Assembly (NCBI GenBank): GCA_965222835.1 | Contig: CBDCUQ010000004.1 | Coordinates: 1,488,001-1,552,000 of the forward strand | Reading direction: 5' to 3' | DNA length: 64,000 nt | From: CBDCUQ01 sp965222835 | GTDB lineage: Bacteria; Pseudomonadota; Alphaproteobacteria; Rhizobiales; Hyphomicrobiaceae | Translations under genes and position numbers: made by a program | Part shown: positions 35,329 through 44,178 of the stretch, in pieces | Numbering within the stretch: position 1 is the stretch's first letter | How the letters are laid out: every line of letters begins with the position of its first letter | The notes under the pieces: generated by a model | The model's database searches: none | The model's input: only the letters and a program-made list of their open reading frames with translations | What the model was told of the DNA's origin: nothing

Positions 35329-35505
35329 ATGCTGGAAATAGCATAGCTTCTACTTCAGTGCGTTTGTCGAAGCTCAGTATCCACACTTTGTACCTGGCGG
35401 AATCTTTGAGGAACGAACGTTGCGTCGGATAGACGATTCGGGATTCTATAGCGTGGACGGTGCACGCAACTGCAACGCGATTTGACGCCAAAATCGGCCT
35501 GCGGC

Positions 35506-36894
35506 CTACTCCGCGGCAGCCACCGGCGCCTTTGTACCGCGGCTCTCGCGCTCGAGCTTCATGCGCTCGGCGACGAGGAAGGCGAGTTCGAGCGCCTGGT
35601 CCGCGTTGAGTCGGGGATCGCAATGGGTGTGATAGCGATCTTGCAGATCGGTTTCCGAAATCGCCGTCGCGCCGCCCGTGCATTCGGTAACGTCTTGACC
35701 GGTCATTTCGACGTGAATGCCGCCGGCATGCGTACCCTCTGCGCGGTGCACATCGAAGAATATCTCGACCTCTTTCAATATGCGATCGAAAGGCCGTGTC
35801 TTGTAACCGCCCGCGGCCGTAATGGTGTTGCCGTGCATGGGATCGCAGCTCCATACGACTTGTTTGCCGGCTTTTTGTACGGCGCGGATGAGTTTCGGCA
35901 ATGCGGCGGCAGCTTTGTCGTGGCCGAACCGGCAAATGAGGGTCAGCCGGCCGGGCTCGTCAGCCGGGTTTAGGATGTCGATCAGCCGCAACAACCCGTC
36001 GGGTTCCAACGATGGCCCGCATTTCAATCCGATGGGATTCTTAATGCCGCGGAAGAATTCGACGTGCGCGTGATCGGGTTGGCGCGTGCGGTCGCCGATC
36101 CAGAGCATATGTCCACTTGTGGCGTACCAGTCGCCCGAGGTCGAATCCTGACGCGTCAACGCCTCTTCATAGCTTAGGAGGAGTGCTTCATGGCTGGTGT
36201 AGAAGCTGGTCGTACGGAGTTGCGAGGTGTTATCGCTGGTGATGCCGCAAGCGCGCATGAACGAGAGCGTCTCGGTAATACGATCGGCAAGCTCTTGGTA
36301 CCGATGGCCCTGCGGGCTGTCTGCCACGAAGCCCATATTCCATTGGTGCACACGTTCCAGATCCGCAAACCCGCCAGTCGCAAACGCGCGAATAAGATTG
36401 AGCGTTGCCGCCGACTGCCGATAAGCTTCGAGCTGCCGTCTTGGGTCGGGAATGCGTGCCTCCGCCGTAAATTCGGGGCCATTGATGATGTCGCCGCGAT
36501 AGCTTGGCAACTCGGTATCGCCCTTCTTCTCCGTTGGAGACGATCGCGGCTTGGCGAATTGCCCCGCGAGCCGGCCAACCTTCACCACGGGTGAGCCGCC
36601 TGCGTATGTCAAAACGATCGCCATTTGCAGGAAGACGCGGAAGAAGTCGCGGATATTATCCGCCCCGTGCTCGACGAAGCTCTCCGCGCAATCGCCGCCC
36701 TGCAGCAAGAAGCCTTCTCCAGCGGAAACGGCCGCTAGCGCTTTCTGGAGCGCACGGGCTTCACCGGCAAAAACCAGCGGCGGGAAGGTGGCGATTTTCG
36801 CTTCGACATCCTTCAGAGTTCTTGCATCGGGATACTCCGGCACCTGTACGATCGGTTTGGCTCGCCAGCTTTCGGGAGACCAGGTTGCCGCCAT
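35506..36894 (-). CDS. 3-deoxy-7-phosphoheptulonate synthase, class II
   Basis: 462-residue class II (plant-type) DAHP synthase, the first step of the shikimate pathway. Typical stretches: WSPESWRAKPIVQVPEYP near the start, FLLQGGDCAESF, YRGDIINGPEF, HMLWIGDRTRQPDHAHVEFFRGI, VVWSCDPMHGNT and GIHVEMTGQDVTECTGG. ATG 36894 gives the family N-terminus; upstream in-frame sequence to 37083 overlaps the SDR gene and is discarded. Commonly named aroG or aroF in alphaproteobacteria; symbol left open. Confidence 0.95.
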   Translation of the reverse strand: MAATWSPESWRAKPIVQVPEYPDARTLKDVEAKIATFPPLVFAGEARALQKALAAVSAGEGFLLQGGDCAESFVEHGADNIRDFFRVFLQMAIVLTYAGGSPVVKVGRLAGQFAKPRSSPTEKKGDTELPSYRGDIINGPEFTAEARIPDPRRQLEAYRQSAATLNLIRAFATGGFADLERVHQWNMGFVADSPQGHRYQELADRITETLSFMRACGITSDNTSQLRTTSFYTSHEALLLSYEEALTRQDSTSGDWYATSGHMLWIGDRTRQPDHAHVEFFRGIKNPIGLKCGPSLEPDGLLRLIDILNPADEPGRLTLICRFGHDKAAAALPKLIRAVQKAGKQVVWSCDPMHGNTITAAGGYKTRPFDRILKEVEIFFDVHRAEGTHAGGIHVEMTGQDVTECTGGATAISETDLQDRYHTHCDPRLNADQALELAFLVAERMKLERESRGTKAPVAAAE

Positions 36895-37057
36895 AGTACT
36901 CGAACTCCATACGTCACGATGATCATATCGGGCCACGGGCCCTTCTTCCTCCCTCTTGTGAGGTTCGGGAGCGCCGAGGTCAAGTCTTTGATCCGGGGGG
37001 CCTATTGGTGCTCCTCGGCGGCCGCAGGTTTCGGGCCTGGATGGGCGCATCTGCACC

Positions 37058-37813
37058 CTAAAGGCCGGCCGCCATGCCGCCATCGACCAAAAGCTCGGCC
37101 CCCGTCACATAGGCCGAGTCGTCGGAGGCAAAAAAGAGGGCGGCTTTGGCCACGTCCTCCGGCGTTCCAAATCGGCGGAGGGGTGCGCGCTCTAAGAGTG
37201 CTTGGGAGGTGAATGGATTCTTTGTCACCCGTTCGGTGAGCGCGGTTTCTATGAACCCGGGAGAGACCGCGTTTACGCGCACGTTGAAGGGTGCGTACTC
37301 GACTGCGAGGGCTCGGGTTAACGCGGTGACCGCACCTTTGGTCGCTGCATAGCCCGCCACTTGGCGCACCGGTTGATGTCCCATCAGTGATGAAATGTTG
37401 ATGAGAGAGCCGGCTCCGGATGCCTGGAGCAGCTTTAAGCCGTCGCGGGCAACACGCACGACGCCGTCGAGATTGACCTCGCGGATCTTGGTCCAATCCG
37501 CATCCGAGAGATGGCGAAAATCGGACCGCACGTTGAGACCGGCATTGTTAACCAGCACATCGATCTTGCCATCGGCGGCTTCGATCGTACGGAACAGCTT
37601 GGTGACATCCTGACCGCGCGACACGTCGATCGCGAGCGCCGTTGCCTGATGCTTCTTCGCTTTCAGGCCGTCTGCGACCTCTGCTGCGGTATCGGCATTG
37701 ACGTCGGTGACATAAACGCGTGCGCCCTCCTCGGCAAAGAGTTCGGCAATTGCCCGGCCGATTCCGGCCCCCGCCCCCGTTACCACGGCGACTTTTTCAT
37801 CAAGACGGCCCAT
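37058..37813 (-). CDS. SDR family oxidoreductase
   Basis: 251-residue short-chain dehydrogenase. Cofactor motif VTGAGAGIGRAIAELF, NNAGLN, catalytic Ser in LINISSLMGHQ and YAATKGA with Tyr and Lys; the C-terminal GAELLVDGGMAAGL is typical of the classical SDR group. Substrate unknown. ATG 37813 starts directly before the first strand. It is close to fabG in style but not in a fatty acid context. Confidence 0.9.
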   Translation of the reverse strand: MGRLDEKVAVVTGAGAGIGRAIAELFAEEGARVYVTDVNADTAAEVADGLKAKKHQATALAIDVSRGQDVTKLFRTIEAADGKIDVLVNNAGLNVRSDFRHLSDADWTKIREVNLDGVVRVARDGLKLLQASGAGSLINISSLMGHQPVRQVAGYAATKGAVTALTRALAVEYAPFNVRVNAVSPGFIETALTERVTKNPFTSQALLERAPLRRFGTPEDVAKAALFFASDDSAYVTGAELLVDGGMAAGL

Positions 37814-37929
37814 AATCGCGCAAAGCCTCGTGCACAAATTCAAAGATTGCCGATGAGCTAGACGACCGTGGCCGCCGCGTCCAGTCCGGTGCGGCGGGTG
37901 TGCGGATTTTCATCGTCGCTGGCGGTGCG

Positions 37930-38655
37930 TCAGGGGGCCGCGCGAACCTCGGTCGCCCAAACAAGATGCGACTTCAAGGGCAGCCAGGCGCTCGACGTAT
38001 GATCGATGAGGCCGCCTCGGAGGTTGGCAGCAGCGGGCGTCGGCTTAAATGCGGTCCGCTTTCGGGTGAGCGTCTCGGCCTTTTTTACATCGAATGAGCG
38101 GGTCAGCCGGCGATACAAGTCGATGACGGTCATTGGGCGTCGCCTTTTTCCCAAGAGAGCGGGCCCAAGGGCCGCCAGCTGGGGAACGACGGCGGTTACG
38201 GCCGCGGTTGGGATGCCCTCGGTCGCCGGGATCAGTGCCAGGGCCGCGTCTCTGCCCAGCACGTGGGCGACGTACAGATCGGCGGCGGTGACCGGGCGCG
38301 CGAGACGCGGGGACAGAAGTCTTGCGTTCTCTCTTGCGAAATTAAACGCAACCAGCGCGGCGATGTCGGGATCACGGCGCAAGGTGAACACCTTCTTGCG
38401 GAAAGTTTCGGCCGGGACGTAATAGCGTTTGCTGCCCGTGCGGAAGATCACGTCCTTGTAGATGGCGAGCTCGGCACCGCCTGCTCCGGCCTGCAATGCT
38501 TCGAGCCAGATCTGCTCGCTGAAGCGATAGGGTCCTTCGGAGGCAAATTGGCGGGGTTGTGTATCAAGAGCGCGCACGGCGCCGCTCTCTGCACCCGATA
38601 CGGCGAGCGCCAGAACCATGGCGAGGTGGACTGGAACATCAAACAATGAGCTCAT
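37930..38655 (-). CDS. Transglycosylase-like exported protein lacking the catalytic region
   Basis: 241 residues with an N-terminal signal-like segment (VHLAMVLALAVSG). What follows resembles the second half of SLT-type lytic transglycosylases of this order: RFSEQIWLEAL, a segment RRDPDIAALVAFNFARENARLL, and the tell-tale RPVTAADLYVAHVLG. In those enzymes the catalytic Glu (in an ESG-type motif) lies before the SxxIWL helix; here the signal peptide leads almost directly to it and no such Glu motif is present. It is therefore likely a non-catalytic or decayed relative, perhaps a murein-binding protein. Identification is from memory of the family and moderate in strength. Confidence 0.6.
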   Translation of the reverse strand: MSSLFDVPVHLAMVLALAVSGAESGAVRALDTQPRQFASEGPYRFSEQIWLEALQAGAGGAELAIYKDVIFRTGSKRYYVPAETFRKKVFTLRRDPDIAALVAFNFARENARLLSPRLARPVTAADLYVAHVLGRDAALALIPATEGIPTAAVTAVVPQLAALGPALLGKRRRPMTVIDLYRRLTRSFDVKKAETLTRKRTAFKPTPAAANLRGGLIDHTSSAWLPLKSHLVWATEVRAAP

Positions 38656-38860
38656 CGCGCGCTCTTAAGCAACCGACACACGGCGCCGAACGCACACAGG
38701 GCCCTGGCGAAACGGGCAAACTCACGAGAGGGAGTTTATGAGACAGCTGTAAAGAGAGCGTTAAGAGATCGCCGCGTTGCGTCGAATGGAGCCCACATTG
38801 ATCACGTATTGCGGGTCAAATCCGCCGGAAGACGACCGGAGGATCGAGGGGCGGCGCGCT

Positions 38861-39436
38861 CTATTCTCCCCAGTAGGAGACGACGTCTTCGAGATTCGGA
38901 CGCTCGCGTTCCTGTGGTTTCTCGGAGGGCGTTCCAATATGAACAAAGCCCACCACGCGCTCATTCTCGGCAAGAGCCAACACGGCTTTGATGCGCGGCG
39001 AATAGGCAATCCACTCGGTGACCCAACTTGTGCCGTAGCCCAAGGCGTTGGCCGCCAAGCACAGATTGAAAGCGGACGCACCCGCGGACAGAACCTGCTC
39101 CCATTCCGGCGCACCCGGTCTTGGAACGACGCGGGAGACGACGGCGACGACGAGCGGCGCTCTTAGCAATCGGTTGCGCTCCATGTCGAGGCGGACCGGC
39201 GATGGCGGCTCTTTTTCCTCAGCCTGACAGGCTTCCACAACGTGCGCGCCGAACCTTTCCCGCGCGGCGCCCTTAAACACAATAAAGCGCCAGGGTGTAA
39301 GCTTCTTATGGTCGGGTACGCGGGCGGCAATGGTGAGGATCTGTTCGAGCTGACCGGTGCTTGGCGCGGGCTCAATAAGCTTGTCGGGTTTTACGGAGCG
39401 GCGCGTCGCTAACAGGTGTATCAGATCATCCGTCAT
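38861..39436 (-). CDS. Nitroreductase family protein (YdjA-like)
   Basis: 191-residue FMN-dependent oxidoreductase. The N-terminal RRSVKPDKL, ARVPDHKKLTPWRFIVF and the helix SAGASAFNLCLAANALGYGTSWVTEW are family hallmarks, with HIGTPSEKPQERERP near the end, as in the small YdjA/TauG type. It reduces nitro or quinone substrates with NAD(P)H; the physiological substrate is unknown. The ATG at 39436 overlaps no other gene. Confidence 0.92.
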   Translation of the reverse strand: MTDDLIHLLATRRSVKPDKLIEPAPSTGQLEQILTIAARVPDHKKLTPWRFIVFKGAARERFGAHVVEACQAEEKEPPSPVRLDMERNRLLRAPLVVAVVSRVVPRPGAPEWEQVLSAGASAFNLCLAANALGYGTSWVTEWIAYSPRIKAVLALAENERVVGFVHIGTPSEKPQERERPNLEDVVSYWGE

Positions 39437-39556
39437 GGGTTACACGTCCTAATACGGAGCCAGAATCGACGACTTGCGCACAGTTCCAGGGGTCGCTATC
39501 GCATTTTTGTCTCTGTTACACTGTATGGACCCAGACGCAAATCACTGCTTGATCCC

Positions 39557-41548
39557 ATGCCAACACAACGACTTGCCCTCATTGCTGCCGGCCTTGCGCC
39601 CCTTACCCTGCCAGCAGGCGCTCTGATGGTGGAGACCGCTCACGCCCAAGCGCCGCCCACCGCCATCATTGTTCTCGACGGCTCGGGATCGATGGGTGGC
39701 CCGCTTCCGGGCCAAAAGACCGTGAAGTTTGACCTTGCACGCAATGCACTTTACCCGGCACTCGAAAAGGTCAAACCGTCGGCGACGCTAGGTCTGGTCG
39801 TTGCCGGTCACCGGCGGCGCGGGAACTGCCGAGACGTTCAGCTGGTGACGCCACCGGCTGCTGGCGCGGCACCGGCGATCGCGGCGCGCATTGAGAAGAT
39901 CGGCACGGTTGGAAAGGGCCCGCTGGTTTCGGCCTTGCGGCGCGGCGCGAAAGCGCTCGGGCCGGGTAAGGCCGGATCCATGATCCTTATCCACGACGAT
40001 GCCGACAACTGCCGTCAGGATCCGTGCCGGGCCGCTGCGGATATCGCGAAGACGAACCCCGGGCTTGCCATCCATATCATCACCATCGCGACCAACCCAG
40101 CTCCCGGCAACGCCATGCGCTGCATTGCCAAGACGACGGGGGGAAAGTTGTTCCGCGCGCGGAATGCCGAGGAGGTCACCGCGGCTGTGAACGAGGCGAT
40201 GCGACTTGCTCATCTGCATTCTGGTGTGCCGGCATCCAAGACTCCCGGCGTCGCGGCCTCTGAGGACTCCCAATCCGAACAGCCCAGCACTGAAGGCCCA
40301 TCGCGCATCCGGCTCACGGCATCTCTTGCTCCAAAGGGACAAGCGCTCAAGCAGCCGGTTTACTGGCGGGTGATGGAAGCCGGTGAGGAGGGCAAGGTTG
40401 TGTTTGAGGCGAACGCGGCGCGTGCGGTAACCCCATTGCCCGCCGGAAGCTACGTTGTTGAAGCCGGTATCGGGCTCGTCTCGCAACGTCAGGACATCGA
40501 GGTTGCCGAGAAAGGTGAGACGGTGGCGCGGATATCGCTGGGTGCCGGATCACTGGATATTTCAGCGTCGGCCAGTCAATCGGGCGAGGCGCTGACTGAT
40601 CCGTTCATTACGGTTAGGCCTGCTGTCGACAAAACGGATGCCGATGCCGGCGAACACGAAACGCTCTGGGCCGGCCGCAAGACCGATCATCCGATCGTGC
40701 TTCCTGTCGGAACTTACGTCGTGCGTGTGGAAGACGGCTACGCGGTGAAGGAGGCCCCTCTTAAGCTTGCCGTGGGCGATACGGTGAAGACCGATTTCGT
40801 CATGGGAACCGGACTACTTGAGCTTTCGGCCGTCGATGTGGAAGGCGGTGCACCGGTTGACGACGTCACGTTTACGGTTTCCGTGGATGACCCGGATGCT
40901 CCTGGAGGGCGCCGTGAGATTGCGCGTACGGCGCATACGAGACCGAACTTCCTGCTGCCGGCGGGAACGTATTATGCAACGGCAAAATCCGGAACCACCC
41001 AGGTCCGAGATCGCGTTGCCATTGGTACCGGAGATTCAATCAGACACGCGATCGTGCTCGGCATCGGACGCCTTTCGGTCTCGGCAGACTACGATCCTGC
41101 GCTTGCGCCTGAAGGCATGGGAGTGAGCTTCCGGATCTTTCGCGATGGCGTCCAAGACCGGGAGGTTGCACGGCGCAATGCCGCGGCCGCGGACATCGAT
41201 CTGCCGCAAGGGCGTTATCGTGTTGAAGCCAGGTTGGGTGGGCGCTCCCTCGTTGGCAAAACGGCGGTTGATGTTGTCGCCGGTCAAGCGGCCAAGGCAA
41301 CCGTCACGATTGAAGCGGCACAGTTGACTGTTTCGGCAGCGTCCCAGATCGCGGGGGAGCCGCTTAGGTGGGAGCTTCGCGACGAGCGGGGCCATGTTGT
41401 GCTTCGCTCATTGCAGGGTGCAGGGCGGCCGGTTTATCTTTCGCCTGGCAAGTACCAATTGCGCTCGGAACGCGGCGGGCGTCGCACGGAACGTCCGTTG
41501 GAGCTTAAGGGCGGTGAGAAGCGCACACTTGATGTGAGCCTCGAGTAG
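39557..41548 (+). CDS. Exported VWA protein with tandem beta-sandwich repeats
   Basis: 663 residues. A signal peptide ends near HAQA. The VWA domain (about 35-215) has the MIDAS motif DGSGSM, a conserved Thr region and HDDADNC, with three cysteines that could form a disulfide pattern (NCRDV, NCRQDPC). After an acidic linker come about five repeats of roughly 85 residues, each with a core like LPAGSYVVEAG or LPVGTYVVRVEDG followed by a strand ending GAGSLDIS. These resemble carboxypeptidase-regulatory-like or PEGA-type sandwiches. The function is unknown; it is probably periplasmic or cell-surface. Upstream frame to 39416 overlaps the nitroreductase gene and is discarded. Confidence 0.78.
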   Translation: MPTQRLALIAAGLAPLTLPAGALMVETAHAQAPPTAIIVLDGSGSMGGPLPGQKTVKFDLARNALYPALEKVKPSATLGLVVAGHRRRGNCRDVQLVTPPAAGAAPAIAARIEKIGTVGKGPLVSALRRGAKALGPGKAGSMILIHDDADNCRQDPCRAAADIAKTNPGLAIHIITIATNPAPGNAMRCIAKTTGGKLFRARNAEEVTAAVNEAMRLAHLHSGVPASKTPGVAASEDSQSEQPSTEGPSRIRLTASLAPKGQALKQPVYWRVMEAGEEGKVVFEANAARAVTPLPAGSYVVEAGIGLVSQRQDIEVAEKGETVARISLGAGSLDISASASQSGEALTDPFITVRPAVDKTDADAGEHETLWAGRKTDHPIVLPVGTYVVRVEDGYAVKEAPLKLAVGDTVKTDFVMGTGLLELSAVDVEGGAPVDDVTFTVSVDDPDAPGGRREIARTAHTRPNFLLPAGTYYATAKSGTTQVRDRVAIGTGDSIRHAIVLGIGRLSVSADYDPALAPEGMGVSFRIFRDGVQDREVARRNAAAADIDLPQGRYRVEARLGGRSLVGKTAVDVVAGQAAKATVTIEAAQLTVSAASQIAGEPLRWELRDERGHVVLRSLQGAGRPVYLSPGKYQLRSERGGRRTERPLELKGGEKRTLDVSLE

Positions 41549-41557
41549 TTTCAAAGG

Positions 41558-42514
41558 ATGAACAGCAGACCTGCCATTATCAGTCTCTTCGCGGTGGTCG
41601 CGTTGGCGATTGCGTTGGCGTCGTTCTCTCTGGCTGTGGCGCAATCTCCTGGCCAGGGATGGGACGCGGGAATAAATGCACCTACTGATGGACCCCCAAA
41701 TGTCACGGTGATGCCGCGCACCAGTCCGAGCACGGACACCGCGAACAGCGACGGCTCCGCACGCGTTCGCCTCGTGGCCTATCTCACTGTGGACGGGCAG
41801 CGCATCAATAAGGGTCTTGTTTGGAGAGTCTACCAAAAGAACGACGTTGCAGGGGCTGCGCCGCAGCTACTGAGGACCTATCGCAAAGACGACCCGACGA
41901 TCAAATTTCCTCCTGGTGACTATATCGTCAATGTCGCGTTCGGACGGGCCAACCTCACACGCATGATTGAGATCAAGCCGTCGACAGAACCCACGGTCGA
42001 GAAGTTCGTTCTCAACGCAGGTGGCCTCAGGGTCAATGCGACGGTATCTGGCGTCCGTGCCGCGCCCAACACTGTCACCTATACGATCTATTCAGATCGG
42101 GACCAAACCGACACGCGCAAAGTTGTTATGAACTCGGTCAAACCCGGGCTCATCATTCGGCTCAATGCAGGCATCTATCATATCGTTTCGAATTACGGCG
42201 ACGCGAATGCAGTGATCGCAAGCGATGTCAACGTGGAAGCGGGAAAGCTTACAGAAGCGACGGTAGCCCATGCCGCCGCCAAAGTGACATTCAAACTTGT
42301 TGCACGCGCTGGCGGGGAGGCACTGCCCGACACCAAATGGACGATCCAGACGACCGAAGGGCGGAACGTAAAAACAAGTATCGGAGCGCTGCCCACGCAT
42401 GTCCTGGCCCCCGGCAGCTATATCGTGGTGGCCAAGTCGCAGGGCAAAGTATTCAGTCGCGAGTTTACGATCAACGACGGCGAGACCACGCAAATTGAGG
42501 TGGTGGTCCGGTAG
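41558..42514 (+). CDS. Exported beta-sandwich repeat protein, paralogue of the VWA protein's repeats
   Basis: 318 residues with a signal peptide (LFAVVALAIALASFSLAVAQ). It has no VWA domain but about three repeats like those of the preceding protein: RVRLVAYLTVDGQ...WRVYQ aligns with RIRLTASLAPKGQ...WRVME there, and cores FPPGDYIVNVAFG and LAPGSYIVVAKSQG match its LPAGSYVVEAG. It starts 9 bases after the VWA gene, so the two are cotranscribed and probably act together. It is convergent with metG, 7 bases apart. Confidence 0.75.
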   Translation: MNSRPAIISLFAVVALAIALASFSLAVAQSPGQGWDAGINAPTDGPPNVTVMPRTSPSTDTANSDGSARVRLVAYLTVDGQRINKGLVWRVYQKNDVAGAAPQLLRTYRKDDPTIKFPPGDYIVNVAFGRANLTRMIEIKPSTEPTVEKFVLNAGGLRVNATVSGVRAAPNTVTYTIYSDRDQTDTRKVVMNSVKPGLIIRLNAGIYHIVSNYGDANAVIASDVNVEAGKLTEATVAHAAAKVTFKLVARAGGEALPDTKWTIQTTEGRNVKTSIGALPTHVLAPGSYIVVAKSQGKVFSREFTINDGETTQIEVVVR

Positions 42515-42521
42515 GCTTGGA

Positions 42522-44123
42522 TTAGGTGGTCTTTTTGGCTTTCCCGCCCTTCTTTTTTGAAGGTGCTTCCTTGGCGTCTGCCGCCGCCGGGTCGACGTAG
42601 CGCGGAAAAACGCCCTTAGGCTCTGCGATCGGCGCGCCGGGTTTTAGACGTCCTTTTTCTCCCAGCGCCGCGAAACTCCGCTCACCGGTCTCCAGCCTCA
42701 TCATATCGAGAAGCTTTGAAATCGCGCCCGGCATCACGGGTTGTGCAAGCAAAGCGGCCTGACGGACGCACTCCGCCGTGACATAGAGAATGGTCTCCAT
42801 GCGTTTGGGATCGGTTTTCTTCTTGGCCCATGGCTCCTCGGCGGCAAAATACCGATTGGCGTGGGCGATCACCGACCAGACCGCATCCAGATAGCGCGTG
42901 ATCTGCTGGGTCTTCATCTCCTCATGCGCTTTGGCATAGAGCGCGTCGGCAGATGCGAGCAGCGCCTGATCCTCTTTGCTGAACGCGCCCGGCTCTGGAA
43001 TCTTGCCGTCGCAATTTTTGTAGATCATCGACAACGAACGCTGGGCCAGATTGCCAAGGTTGTTGGCAAGGTCGGCATTGATGCGGTTGGCAATCGCCTC
43101 TGGCGTATAGTTGCCATCCTGCCCGAACATAACCTCGCGCAGGAAGAAATAGCGCACTTGATCGACGCCGTAGGCGTTCACCAGATCGAACGGATCGATG
43201 ACATTGCCGACCGATTTTGACATCTTCTCACCCTTTGAAAGCACGAAGCCGTGGGTGAGAATTCGTTTCGGCAGCTCCAGCCCGGCGCTCATCAAGAAGG
43301 CCGGCCAGTAGACCGCATGAAAGCGGACGATGTCTTTGCCGATCACGTGAACGTCCGCCGGCCAGAATTTTGTTCGCGGTCCGCCGCCCTTGTTTAGAAG
43401 CCCAGTTGCTGTGACATAATTGTTTAGGGCATCGATCCACACATACATCACGTGGCTGGAATCGCCCGGTACGGGAATACCCCAATCCAGCGTGGAGCGT
43501 GAGATCGAAAGGTCCTCGAGTCCCATCTTGACGAAACTTACGACTTCGTTCCGGCGCTCCACGGGCAGAATAAAATCTGGGTGCGCCTCATAGTGGGCCA
43601 GCAGCCTGTCCTGGTAGGCGGACAGACGAAAGAAATAAGTCTCTTCCTCATTCCACTCGACGGGCGTGCCTGTTGGAACTGCGACGCGTGCGCCATCACG
43701 CACTTCTGTTTCGCTTTCCTTGTAATAGGTCTCGTCGCGGACGGAATACCATCCGCCATACGGCTTTTTGAAAATGTCGCCGGCTTTCTCCATGCGCGCC
43801 CACAATTCTTTGCAGGCTTCATGGTGACGTGGTTCGGTCGTGCGAATGAAGTCGTCGTTGGATAGACTCAGCACATCTACCATCTCGATAAAGCAGGCTG
43901 CATTGCGGTCGGCCAGCTCTTTTGGCGACACGCCTTCCTTGACGGCTGTTTGCTTCATCTTGAGGCCGTGCTCATCAGTTCCGGTCAGGAATAGGACGTC
44001 CTTTCCGTCAAGTCGCTCGAAACGGGCGATGGCATCGGTCGCAATCGCTTCGTAGGCATGCCCGATATGCGGTACGCCGTTGGGATAAGAGATCGCTGTC
44101 GTGATGTAGAACGTCTTGCTCAT
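42522..44123 (-). CDS. metG: Methionyl-tRNA synthetase
   Basis: 533-residue class I synthetase. The HIGH site is in YPNGVPHIGHAYEA and the KMSKS site in GEKMSKSVGN; TGTDEHG and WIDALNNYVT are also present. The inserted zinc-knuckle cysteine clusters of the E. coli enzyme are not seen, placing it in the shorter type common in alphaproteobacteria. The tail is Lys-rich (KKKGGKAKKTT) and the C-terminal dimer domain is absent. The ATG is at 44123; the in-frame extension to 44306 overlaps holB and is not family-like. It is last in the rlpA-dacC-tmk-holB-metG run; a tatD gene often follows in relatives but is missing here. Confidence 0.96.
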   Translation of the reverse strand: MSKTFYITTAISYPNGVPHIGHAYEAIATDAIARFERLDGKDVLFLTGTDEHGLKMKQTAVKEGVSPKELADRNAACFIEMVDVLSLSNDDFIRTTEPRHHEACKELWARMEKAGDIFKKPYGGWYSVRDETYYKESETEVRDGARVAVPTGTPVEWNEEETYFFRLSAYQDRLLAHYEAHPDFILPVERRNEVVSFVKMGLEDLSISRSTLDWGIPVPGDSSHVMYVWIDALNNYVTATGLLNKGGGPRTKFWPADVHVIGKDIVRFHAVYWPAFLMSAGLELPKRILTHGFVLSKGEKMSKSVGNVIDPFDLVNAYGVDQVRYFFLREVMFGQDGNYTPEAIANRINADLANNLGNLAQRSLSMIYKNCDGKIPEPGAFSKEDQALLASADALYAKAHEEMKTQQITRYLDAVWSVIAHANRYFAAEEPWAKKKTDPKRMETILYVTAECVRQAALLAQPVMPGAISKLLDMMRLETGERSFAALGEKGRLKPGAPIAEPKGVFPRYVDPAAADAKEAPSKKKGGKAKKTT

Positions 44124-44178
44124 CAAATCTCCCGTGCCCGCCGACCGGATCGCCGTGGCGCCCACTCTTGAATACGTC

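Noticed and set aside
36895..37083. N-terminal extension of the DAHP synthase
   Set aside because: It overlaps the SDR gene and adds sequence not seen in the family.
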